NCBI GenBank assembly: GCA_958295515.1 | Contig: CATQGW010000001.1 | Location: 1,070,658 to 1,134,657, forward strand | DNA length: 64,000 bases | Direction: 5' to 3' | Origin: an uncultured Dehalococcoidia bacterium | GTDB lineage: Bacteria; Chloroflexota; Dehalococcoidia; Bin125 | Part shown: piece by piece, positions 43,313 through 51,503 of the stretch | How positions within the stretch are numbered: the stretch's first letter is position 1 | How the letters are laid out: every line of letters starts with the position of its first letter | Translations under genes and position numbers: made by a program | Notes under the pieces: model-generated | Database searches by the model: none | What the model saw: only the letters and a program-made list of their open reading frames with translations | What the model was told of the DNA's origin: nothing

Positions 43313-45012
43313 TCACCACCATCCTGCCGTTCATCGGCATCTTGCTGGCGCTGGTGATCCTGCACGAGCTGGGCCACTATTTCGCGGCCAAGCTGGCCGG
43401 CGTGCGGGTCGAAGAGTTCGGCATCGGCCTGCCGCCGCGAATTCGCGGCAAGCGCTTCGGCGAAACGCTGTATTCGATCAACTGGCTGCCCATCGGCGGC
43501 TTCGTGCGACTCACCGGCGAGGAAGCGAGTGGGCTGCTGATTGAGCACGTCAACCGCTCCAACCCGCAGCTCGACGACCTGCACCCCGGGGACCGGATCA
43601 CGCACATCAACGGCAAGCGCGTCCACAGCCCGCAGCAGTTCGCCGAGCGGATGACCGAGGCCCTGCACCAGCAGGATGTCGAGCTGCTGATCACGCGCAG
43701 CGGTTCCGACGGCGGCGAAAACCAGTGGCGCTACTCGCTCAAGCGACGCGACGACCTCGATCCCGTCGAACACCCACCGCCGGACCCCAACGCCTACCGC
43801 AGTCTCGACGACCCCAAGCGCGCCGAGACGAAGCAGAACCACGTGAGCGTCTTCGGAATCAGCGTGGGCATCGACCCCCGCTCGCTGGGCAGCCAGTCGC
43901 GCCTGACCCGCATCGGCATCCTCGCCGCCGGCGCCGGCGTCAACGCCGTGCTGCCGATCTTCCTCTTCGCCGTCGCCGCGATCATCCCCGACAACGTCTC
44001 CGCCGGTCCGGCGATGGTCACCTCGGTCGTGCAGGGCGCGCCCGCGCAGCGCGCCGGGATCGAGCCCGGCGATCGGATCATCGCCGTCAACGACGAGGAC
44101 ATCCTCAACGTTCAGGAGCTGCAACGCGGAATTCAGATGAATCTCGGCGAGGACATCCGCTTCCTCGTCGAGCGCGAAACGGTGATCGACTCGTTCACGG
44201 GCGAAACAAGCACCGAGCGCTTGGAGCTCGAGCTGCGCGCCCGCCTCGCGCCGCAGCCGCTGACTCATGTGGTGCAGCAAGGCGAGTCGGTCGAGCAGAT
44301 CGCCGAACGGCTGGGCGTGCCGGCGCTGCACGTGATCGGCGGCTGGGGCGCGGAGTTCGAAGAGCTCGAATCCGGCCGGCAACTCGAACTGCCCGGCGGC
44401 TTGACCTACGTCACCCAACCCGACGACACGATCCTCAGCATCGCCGCCGAGCAGGGCATCCGCATCGACGCGCTCTACGCCGCGCTGGGGCTGGATCCGC
44501 GCTATCCGCCGGCCGGCACGCGGATCGAAGTCCCGCAGGGCGCAACGGGGATCAGCGTCGCCAACGCGAGCACCCGCACCGTCTCGCAGGGCTACAGCGT
44601 CTGGGAAGCAATTCCGCGCGGCTGGGATCAGACCATCGCCACCTTCGTGCTGGTGCGCAACCGCATTCGCTCCTGGATCGCCGGCGGCGAAGCGATCGAC
44701 CTCTCCGGCCCCGTGGGAATCGCGCGGGTCACCGGCGAGGTGGTTGAGCAGGCCGGCTGGGTGCGGCTGATCGAGCTCGCCGCCCTGCTCAGCCTCAACC
44801 TCGCAATCATCAACATCCTGCCCTTGCCGATGCTCGACGGCGGACGCATCTTCTTCGTGCTGATCGAGATCGCGCGGCGCGGCAAGCGCATCTCACCCGA
44901 GCGCGAGGGGCTCGTGCATATCGCCGGCTTCGTCGCCCTGCTGATCTTCGTCGTGGTGATCTCCTACTTCGACATCGTCCGCGCAATCTCCGGCGAGTCG
45001 CTGCTGCGCTGA
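43303..45012 (+). CDS. rseP: RseP-type site-2 protease with inserted LysM-like modules
   Basis: A 569-residue M50 intramembrane metalloprotease, longer than the usual 350-450. Zinc motif HELGH is at residues 21-25 and the third ligand lies in LPLPMLDGG at 506-514. Two PDZ-like stretches (about 70-150 and 230-315) are followed by two segments that look like LysM repeats: about 320-366 (HVVQQGESVEQIAERLGVPA) and 367-414 (YVTQPDDTILSIAAEQGI). Transmembrane helices flank the catalytic motifs. RseP clips anti-sigma factors and signal-peptide remnants; LysM modules would add peptidoglycan contact. Confidence 0.9.
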   Translation: MVLITTILPFIGILLALVILHELGHYFAAKLAGVRVEEFGIGLPPRIRGKRFGETLYSINWLPIGGFVRLTGEEASGLLIEHVNRSNPQLDDLHPGDRITHINGKRVHSPQQFAERMTEALHQQDVELLITRSGSDGGENQWRYSLKRRDDLDPVEHPPPDPNAYRSLDDPKRAETKQNHVSVFGISVGIDPRSLGSQSRLTRIGILAAGAGVNAVLPIFLFAVAAIIPDNVSAGPAMVTSVVQGAPAQRAGIEPGDRIIAVNDEDILNVQELQRGIQMNLGEDIRFLVERETVIDSFTGETSTERLELELRARLAPQPLTHVVQQGESVEQIAERLGVPALHVIGGWGAEFEELESGRQLELPGGLTYVTQPDDTILSIAAEQGIRIDALYAALGLDPRYPPAGTRIEVPQGATGISVANASTRTVSQGYSVWEAIPRGWDQTIATFVLVRNRIRSWIAGGEAIDLSGPVGIARVTGEVVEQAGWVRLIELAALLSLNLAIINILPLPMLDGGRIFFVLIEIARRGKRISPEREGLVHIAGFVALLIFVVVISYFDIVRAISGESLLR

Positions 45013-45109
45013 CGCGCCGCCTGCCGCCACACACAACACCGCGCGGACCGTGTAACCTGCGCCACATACACCCAGCCAATCGCGCAGGCCATCAGACAGC
45101 GGAGGAACC

Positions 45110-46303
45110 ATGGCTTTCACCACCTTTATCGACGCCGACACCCACATCACCGAACCGGCCGACCTCTGGACCAGCCGCGTCTCCAAGAAGTGGGGCGACC
45201 GCGTCCTGCACGTCAAGCAGGACAACAAGGGCGTCAACTCCTGGTTCGTGGGCGATGAGAAGGTCGCCGCCGCGCCCTCCGGCGTGTTCGCCGGCTGGAA
45301 GGGCAAGTTCCCCAACTCCCCGCCCACCTATGAGGACGCGCACCCCGCCTCCTTCGATGTCCACGAGCGGCTCAAGCTGATGGACGAGACCGGCGTCTAC
45401 GCCCAGGTGCTCTACCCCAACGTGGCCGGCTTCGCCTCCCAGCGCTTCCTCTCGCTCAAGGAGCCTGAGCTGATGCTCGAGTGCGTGCGCGCCTGGAACG
45501 ACTTCCAGATCGACTGGATTTCCGCCGCGCCCGAACGCTTCGTCGCCAACGCCTCCATCCCCTTCTGGGATGTTGAGGAGTCGGTCAAGGAAATTGAGCG
45601 AGTGGCGCAGCGCGGCATTCGCGGCATCCTCTTCACCGGCGATCCGCAGTCGCACGGCGAGCCGTTCCTCGGCGACAAGCACTGGGACCCGCTCTGGCAC
45701 GCGGCGACCGACACCGGCCTGCCGATCTCCTTCCACATCGGCTCCGGCGACTTCACCGACGGCTTCACCCCCGAGCGGCTCGCGGTGGACGGCCCCGAGG
45801 TGACCTACGCCCGCACCTCGACGGTGCTGTTCCTCTCGAACGGGCTGCAGATGACCGACCTGCTGCTCTCCGGCGTCCTGCCGCGCTTCCCCGAGCTGAA
45901 ATTCATCTCGGTCGAGAGCGGCATCGGCTGGGTGCCCTTCTGCCTCGAGTCCTGCGACTACCACTTCCTCGCCGCCGACATCCGCAGCGCCCGCCCCGAA
46001 TTCGAGATGATGCCCAGCGACTACTTCCGCCGCCAGGTCTACGCCTGCTACTGGTTCGAGAAGGTCGCCCCGCGCAAGCTGATCGAGGACATCGGCGAGG
46101 ACAACATCCTCTTCGAAACCGACTTCCCGCACCCCACCTGCCTCTACGGCAACGTGCAGGAGACCATTGAGTCCGGCCTCGAGGGCCAGTCGGAGACGAC
46201 GCGGCGCAAGATCCTCTGGGAAAACTCCGCGAAGCTCTACAAGATCGCCACGCCGGAGGTGATGCCGGCCGGTCTGGCCGCAGCAGGCGGGGGCGGCGCG
46301 TAG
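45110..46303 (+). CDS. Amidohydrolase family 2 protein
   Basis: A 397-residue metal-dependent hydrolase of the ACMSD-like amidohydrolase_2 family: DADTHITEP at residues 8-16 (the D-x-H metal motif), GLPISFHIGSGDF near 203 and NILFETDFPHPTCLYGNV near 335. Such enzymes decarboxylate or hydrate aromatic-derived acids. The substrate is unknown. A Gly/Ala-rich C-terminus ends the protein, and a strong hairpin follows. Confidence 0.87.
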   Translation: MAFTTFIDADTHITEPADLWTSRVSKKWGDRVLHVKQDNKGVNSWFVGDEKVAAAPSGVFAGWKGKFPNSPPTYEDAHPASFDVHERLKLMDETGVYAQVLYPNVAGFASQRFLSLKEPELMLECVRAWNDFQIDWISAAPERFVANASIPFWDVEESVKEIERVAQRGIRGILFTGDPQSHGEPFLGDKHWDPLWHAATDTGLPISFHIGSGDFTDGFTPERLAVDGPEVTYARTSTVLFLSNGLQMTDLLLSGVLPRFPELKFISVESGIGWVPFCLESCDYHFLAADIRSARPEFEMMPSDYFRRQVYACYWFEKVAPRKLIEDIGEDNILFETDFPHPTCLYGNVQETIESGLEGQSETTRRKILWENSAKLYKIATPEVMPAGLAAAGGGGA

Positions 46304-46327
46304 ACGCGAACCGCGGCCGCACACACC

Positions 46328-46354
46328 GGAATGGCCGCCTTCGGCGGCCATTCC
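46328..46354 (+). terminator. Strong inverted repeat after the amidohydrolase gene
   Basis: GGAATGGCCGCC and GGCGGCCATTCC pair perfectly over 12 bp around loop TTC. It lies 24 bp after the amidohydrolase stop and upstream of the SDR start. Only a weak T-containing tail follows, so terminator function is likely but not certain. Confidence 0.65.
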
Positions 46355-46384
46355 GTCGTTAATCGAATGGAACTGAGGGCGCAA

Positions 46385-47146
46385 ATGGAGATCGCAGGCA
46401 AAGTCGCGGTAGTGACCGGCTCCTCTTCCGGCGTCGGCCAAGCCACGGCCGAGCTGCTCGCCGAGCTCGGCGCGGCGGTGATCGTCAACTACAACCGCGG
46501 CGTGGACGCCGCCAACGAGATCGTCGCCGGCATTACGTCGCGCGGCGGCCGCGCCGCCGCCGTGCAGGCCGACGTTCGCAGCGACGCGGATTGCCGACGA
46601 CTGATCCAGTCTGCGGTAGACGAGTTCGGCGCGCTCCAGATCCTGGTCAACAACGCGGGCATGACGCACTTCATCCCGCACGACGACCTGGAGGCGGTGA
46701 CCGACGAGGTGTGGGACGACATCATCGGCGCGAACCTGCGCGGCGTGTTCAACTGCAGCCGCGCAGCCGCCCCGCATATGCGCGCTGCCGGCGAGGGCGC
46801 GATTGTGAACGTGTCGTCGGTGGCGGGCGCAGGCGGCGGCGGCTCGAGCATTCCCTACGCCGCGAGCAAGGCCGGCGTGAACGTGATCACCAAGTCGCTG
46901 GCGCGCGTGCTGGGCCCCGAAATCCGCATCAACACCATCGCGCCCGGCTTCATCGAAGGCCGCTGGCTGCGCGGCGGCCTCGGCGAGGAGACCTACGAGG
47001 CCGGCCGCGAGCGTCTCACCGCAACCGCCCCTCTACGCGGCGTCGCCACCCCCGAAACCTGCGCCGACGCGATCATCGCCCTAATCGAGCGCAACGTCTT
47101 CGTCACCGGCCAAACGGTCACCGTAGACGGCGGCGCAACGCTGTAG
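46385..47146 (+). CDS. Short-chain dehydrogenase/reductase
   Basis: A 253-residue SDR: cofactor motif TGSSSGVGQ near residues 11-19, NNAG near 88, catalytic Ser in NVSSVAG near 138 and Tyr/Lys in YAASKAG near 154. ATG 46385 is chosen because GAGGG sits 7 bp upstream; the longer in-frame start at 46331 falls inside the hairpin. The C-terminal VTVDGGATL is typical of FabG-like enzymes. Substrate unknown. Confidence 0.88.
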   Translation: MEIAGKVAVVTGSSSGVGQATAELLAELGAAVIVNYNRGVDAANEIVAGITSRGGRAAAVQADVRSDADCRRLIQSAVDEFGALQILVNNAGMTHFIPHDDLEAVTDEVWDDIIGANLRGVFNCSRAAAPHMRAAGEGAIVNVSSVAGAGGGGSSIPYAASKAGVNVITKSLARVLGPEIRINTIAPGFIEGRWLRGGLGEETYEAGRERLTATAPLRGVATPETCADAIIALIERNVFVTGQTVTVDGGATL

Positions 47147-47234
47147 GGGCGCTGCCTTCCCACCCCTTCCGGCAAATCCAACATCGCGCTAGCTTGTGCA
47201 TCACGTGCCTGTGTGCATCCGAAGCGAGGACGTC

Positions 47235-48692
47235 ATGGCCGGGGAAAGCCGCGAACGGTTCAGCCGCAAGGCGCTCCTCGCCTTCGCGTCGAACTATCGC
47301 TCGGTGTCGGAAGCCCTGATGGAACTCGTCGACAATCCGTTCGACTATCGTGGCAATCGTCATCTCGTGATCGACGTAGTGTTCGACCTTGACAATAATC
47401 TCATCATCGTTCGAGATCAACACGGCGAAGGGATGGACAAAAACGCTCTGGACGCTTGGCTCCATTGGGGCGACGGCCTCGATCATGACGTGGCAGACAT
47501 CGGGCAATTTAGGGTCGGAGGCAAACTCGCCGCACTATTCTTGGCCGATGGAATCCAGATTGTATGCCGACGCGCCGGAGATAACGCAATCTGGAACTTC
47601 ACCGACCCATCTTGGGGTCTCCGTGAAGATTTCCTCGAGACCACCATCTCGCGCATTTCCCGAGTTTCGCGCGATGCTTGGATCGGGCAACTGCCAGATG
47701 ACCGCGTGGGGTTTGTGCAAGTATCACTGACCGGACTCCGTGGCCGCAGGGCAGACATCACCACGCTCGAAAACCGACTCGCTGACACATACAAGACTTT
47801 GATCAACAGAGGAAAATGCACGATCCGCGTTGATGGTCAAACGGTCTTTCCGAACGACGTGCCTTGGACTGACGATGTGGCGACTAGAGAGATTCCACTG
47901 ACCGAAGTTGCAGACAAGGTGTTCGTTCAAGGCCAAGTGGGAGCTCTTGATCGTGCACGTCTGCAAAAGCGGATCGGCGTCCATACTGAGGCCGGGGTTC
48001 GAACGGAGTTCAACGGACGAAAGATCAGTATCGGCGAGGACTTCGGCATCAATTTGGCGGGACGTGGTTCAACACTGCGCCTGTACGGCGAAATCGACAT
48101 TACGGGCGGCGGCCTGTTGCCGAGCCAGAACAAGACGAGCTGGGATCATGACAGCCTTGGATGGAGCGCTGTCCACCGCTTGGTGCAGCCAATCGTGCAG
48201 GCAGTCGTGCGGGACCTCAATCGTGTCAGTCGCGAAGCCGCAAAAACCACAGCCGAACGCCGACGAACACAAGAGATCAACAGACGGCGATGGAAGTTGA
48301 ATTACGTAAAGAGACGGATTGCACACGCGCTCCAACTCCTACGCGACGACGACCGGGTGCGCGAGCCAGGCGAAGAGGATCACGTCGCATCGATCACTCG
48401 ATACGCGGATGACATGCCGCAGATCATCCTCCGCGGGGAGGGAATTGAGGAGCCCCGCTCAACATGGCAAGCACGTCGTGGCGGTGAACTCCAGATCATC
48501 GTCAACAGCGACTACCCGCTGTGCGTGGACATGAAGGCCAGCGATGGGTATCTGTTTGAAACAGTGCTCATGCACCTGATCGCGGATAGTAGTCACGAAA
48601 TTTCAGCACAGACCGCACATCAGCTGTTGGATGAACTGCACTGGCTTGACGCCGAGAACGGCCTGCCTGAGACATACAGCGGAAGTACCTAG
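47235..48692 (+). CDS. GHKL-ATPase (HSP90/MORC-like) protein
   Basis: A 485-residue protein with the Bergerat ATP fold: N-box ELVDNPFDY near residues 31-39, G1 DQHGEGMD near 62 and G2 FRVGGKLAALFLADG near 92. A C-terminal half of about 250 residues without a recognised domain includes a basic helix (KTTAERRRTQEINRRRW). ATG 47235 has GAGGA 4 bp upstream; an in-frame start at 47196 is weaker. The gene is visibly less GC-rich than its neighbours and stands alone among catabolic genes. Stand-alone GHKL ATPases occur in several anti-phage systems, but no partner is visible here. Confidence 0.8.
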   Translation: MAGESRERFSRKALLAFASNYRSVSEALMELVDNPFDYRGNRHLVIDVVFDLDNNLIIVRDQHGEGMDKNALDAWLHWGDGLDHDVADIGQFRVGGKLAALFLADGIQIVCRRAGDNAIWNFTDPSWGLREDFLETTISRISRVSRDAWIGQLPDDRVGFVQVSLTGLRGRRADITTLENRLADTYKTLINRGKCTIRVDGQTVFPNDVPWTDDVATREIPLTEVADKVFVQGQVGALDRARLQKRIGVHTEAGVRTEFNGRKISIGEDFGINLAGRGSTLRLYGEIDITGGGLLPSQNKTSWDHDSLGWSAVHRLVQPIVQAVVRDLNRVSREAAKTTAERRRTQEINRRRWKLNYVKRRIAHALQLLRDDDRVREPGEEDHVASITRYADDMPQIILRGEGIEEPRSTWQARRGGELQIIVNSDYPLCVDMKASDGYLFETVLMHLIADSSHEISAQTAHQLLDELHWLDAENGLPETYSGST

Positions 48693-48813
48693 CCGTCTAT
48701 CAGTTAGGTGGCGTTCGCCAGAAGCCTCGTCGTCCACTGTGCTACGCCGGACAACAAGACCGGTAAATCGCACGGCATGCTACGCATTGCCGGCTACGCC
48801 CTCAGCCGCACCA

Positions 48814-49584
48814 CTACTCCCCCCTGAACTCCGCAGGGCGGCGCTCGAAGAGCGCGCGGATCCCCTCTTTCGCATCCTGCGACGCCCTCGCCTGCTGCAC
48901 CAGATCGTCCACATCCTTGTGCTCGATCTGATCCCGGAAATCCATCTCCCGCACCAACAGCGCTTTCATCGCCTTGAGCGAGAGCGGCGCGTTGCGCGCC
49001 AGACGGTCGATCACCGCCTCCGCCGCCTCATCCAGCGACTCCGGCTCCGCCACCCGCGCAATCGCGCCGATCTCGTGCATCCGCCAGGCGGGGACGCGGT
49101 CGCCCAGCAGCAAAATCTCGCGGCTGGCCACCGGACCCGCCGTCTCCAACAGCTTCTTGGCCAGGAACCACGACGGCGCCAGCCCAATCTGCGCCAGCGA
49201 CATCCCGAACTTGGCCTCAACCGAGGCGACCACGAAATCGCAGTGCAGCGCCAGCTCGTTGCCCCCCGCGATCGCGTCGCCCTGCACCACCGCCACCACC
49301 GGCAACGGCCAGTGCTGGATCGCGTCGAGCATCTGCTCGATCGAGACCTCGCCGCCGGGCAGCCCCTCCTCCCGCTCGCGCAGGTCCAGGCCGGCGCAGA
49401 AGACGGGCCCCTCCGCGCGAATCACCGCGACCCGCTCCTCAGCGGCGGGCTCACCGGAGAACGCCGCATACAGGCGCTCCAGCATCTCGCTGTTCAGCGC
49501 ATTGCGCTTCTCCGGACGGTTGAGCGTCACGGTGCGCACCGCGCCGCTCACCTCCACACCGACGATCTCCGTGTTGCCGCTCAT
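48814..49584 (-). CDS. Enoyl-CoA hydratase/isomerase family protein
   Basis: A 256-residue crotonase: NRPEKRNALNSEM near residue 20, oxyanion-hole FCAGLDLRE near 63 and AIAGGNELALHCDF near 104. ATG 49584 gives the usual length; an in-frame ATG at 49602 adds six residues and cannot be excluded. Probably part of acyl-CoA catabolism with the acyl-CoA dehydrogenase and CoA-transferases nearby. Reaction not determinable. Confidence 0.88.
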   Translation of the reverse strand: MSGNTEIVGVEVSGAVRTVTLNRPEKRNALNSEMLERLYAAFSGEPAAEERVAVIRAEGPVFCAGLDLREREEGLPGGEVSIEQMLDAIQHWPLPVVAVVQGDAIAGGNELALHCDFVVASVEAKFGMSLAQIGLAPSWFLAKKLLETAGPVASREILLLGDRVPAWRMHEIGAIARVAEPESLDEAAEAVIDRLARNAPLSLKAMKALLVREMDFRDQIEHKDVDDLVQQARASQDAKEGIRALFERRPAEFRGE

Positions 49585-49673
49585 GCCTCCGCCTCCATCC
49601 ACCAGCGCAGCCTACGCTGCCATGTGCCCGAGCGAGTGTGGAACATGACCGACGCCCCTCGGCGGCGCCCGCA

Positions 49674-50045
49674 TCACTCGTCCGAGAGCATCCGCCCGCG
49701 CAGCGGCGCAAGCGAGTCGGCGAGATCGCGCAGCCACTTGCGCAAATCTTCCGCTTCCGGATCGTCCTCCGCGTCGTTGAGCGGCACGATCTCCTTGGGC
49801 AGCAACGCCTGAATTGCGGCCTGCTCCACTTCCTCGTTCAGTTCATTGATCGTCGCGTTGAGCCGAACCTGCGCAGCGATCACCGCGCCGAGCAGCAGGT
49901 TCAGCTCGGCGATCGCCTCGTCGGATAAACCGGCTTTGACCAGATACGCATGCATCGAGCGGCGGTACACATAGCTGAGCTCGTTGGACGCTCGAACATC
50001 GCTCAGCAGCATGCGCCGCTCTTTGGCGGTCAGAGACTTCCGCAT
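49674..50045 (-). CDS. Hypothetical helical protein
   Basis: A 123-residue acidic, helix-rich protein (SLTAKERRMLLSDVRASNEL at the start; LLLGAVIAAQVRLNATINEL in the middle, about 46-65). No domain recognised and no signal peptide. Located between the P450 and crotonase genes on the same strand. Confidence 0.6.
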   Translation of the reverse strand: MRKSLTAKERRMLLSDVRASNELSYVYRRSMHAYLVKAGLSDEAIAELNLLLGAVIAAQVRLNATINELNEEVEQAAIQALLPKEIVPLNDAEDDPEAEDLRKWLRDLADSLAPLRGRMLSDE

Positions 50046-50091
50046 GGGACCCCTCTCATGTGCCGAATTGTGCGAGCGCGCCGCAGCGCGC

Positions 50092-51378
50092 TCAGCCCGC
50101 GCGCGCCGCGTAGCTGATCGGCAGCCGCTTAATCCCGCCGATCAGCCCGGAGCCGAGCCGCTCGACCGGGCCGTTGAGCTGAATCTCATCCAGCCGTTCG
50201 AGCAAGTGGCCGTAGATCGAGCGCAGCTCCAGCCGCGCCAGGTTCGCGCCCAGGCAAAAATGCTCGCCGTAGCCGCCGAACGCGAGGTGCTCGTTGGGTT
50301 CGCGCCCGATCGCAAACCGCTCCGGCTCCTCGAACACATCCTCGTCGCGGTTGGCCGAGGGATACCACATCGCCAGCGACTCCCCCTCCCGGATCGTCGT
50401 CCCGCGAAGCTCCACGTCCCTGGTCGCGGTGCGCGCGAAGTGGATCACCGGCGAGGTCCAGCGCAGGATTTCCTCAATTGCGCCGTCCAGCAGCGCAGGA
50501 TCCTCGCGCAGCTGCGCGAACTCGTCGGGATGCTCGATCAGCGCCAGCAGCCCACCCGACGTCGCGTTCCGCGTCGTCTCGTTGCCCGCCAGAATCAGCA
50601 CGATCGCGTAGGACAGGACATCCATATCCGGCAACGGCTTGCCGTCCACCTCGGCCTGCACCAGCGTGGTCAGCACATCGTCGCCCGGCTCGGCGCGCTT
50701 CCGCGCCATCAGCTCCGTGAAATGCCCCATCAGCCCCAGCATGCCCGATTGCCAGGTCTGCCGCCGCGTCCGACCCTGCTGATATTCGGGATCCTCCGAA
50801 CCGAGAAACTCGTTGGTCCAGTGGAAGATGTCCGGCCACGCGCCGCGGTCCACACCGAGAATCTCGCAGATCGCGGCCATCGGCATCTTCGCCGCGACAT
50901 CGGCGACAAACTCCGCCTCGCGCCGCTTCGTCAGCGGATCCAGCACGTGCGCCGCCGCCTGCCCGATCGCGTCCTCCGCGATCTCGTCGATCCGCTCCTC
51001 GAGGATGCGCATCCCACGCGGCGAGAAGCGGCGGTTGGTCACCGCCCGATACTTGCCGTGCTTGGGCGGATCCATGTTGATCAGGTTGGGGATCGCCAGC
51101 GTCGGATCGGTCGCCGTGCCGCCCTCGCCGTCGCCCGAACCGCCCGTGCGGATCACCAGCCGCTTGCTGCTGATGAACGTCTCCGGGTCGCCCGACACCT
51201 GCTGGATGTCGTCGTACTTGGTGATGCACCAGAACGGCGTCACGCCGGGGCGCTCGTACCAGTAGACCGGCGCCTCGCGGCGCAGCAGCGCCCACTCCCG
51301 CCACGGATAGCCGCGTTCGGCGTACAACTCCGGGCTGACCAGATCGATCTCCTCCAGCCGGCTGGCGAGCGTGGTCAT
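50092..51378 (-). CDS. Cytochrome P450
   Basis: A 428-residue soluble bacterial P450. I-helix ILAGNETTRN near residue 240, K-helix EEILR near 280 and the heme loop FGGYGEHFCLG with Cys375 are all present. ATG 51378 is preceded by GGAGGAGG; an in-frame ATG four codons upstream is less well placed. It resembles CYP families that oxidise sterols or alkyl substrates; electron donors are not encoded nearby. Confidence 0.93.
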   Translation of the reverse strand: MTTLASRLEEIDLVSPELYAERGYPWREWALLRREAPVYWYERPGVTPFWCITKYDDIQQVSGDPETFISSKRLVIRTGGSGDGEGGTATDPTLAIPNLINMDPPKHGKYRAVTNRRFSPRGMRILEERIDEIAEDAIGQAAAHVLDPLTKRREAEFVADVAAKMPMAAICEILGVDRGAWPDIFHWTNEFLGSEDPEYQQGRTRRQTWQSGMLGLMGHFTELMARKRAEPGDDVLTTLVQAEVDGKPLPDMDVLSYAIVLILAGNETTRNATSGGLLALIEHPDEFAQLREDPALLDGAIEEILRWTSPVIHFARTATRDVELRGTTIREGESLAMWYPSANRDEDVFEEPERFAIGREPNEHLAFGGYGEHFCLGANLARLELRSIYGHLLERLDEIQLNGPVERLGSGLIGGIKRLPISYAARAG

Positions 51379-51503
51379 GGCCTCCTCCACCTCCTGCGTT
51401 CAGCGTCGCCGCGTCTTCAAGGCGACGGTAACACCCGCGCAGCGCGATCGGGGCAATCGCTAGGATGAGGTGCGCAGCGCAAGCCGATGAAGGAGCGGAT
51501 CCG

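Noticed and set aside
46331-46384. An upstream start for the SDR gene at 46331
   Set aside because: It lies inside a perfect 12-bp hairpin, while ATG 46385 has a good ribosome-binding site and matches SDR length.
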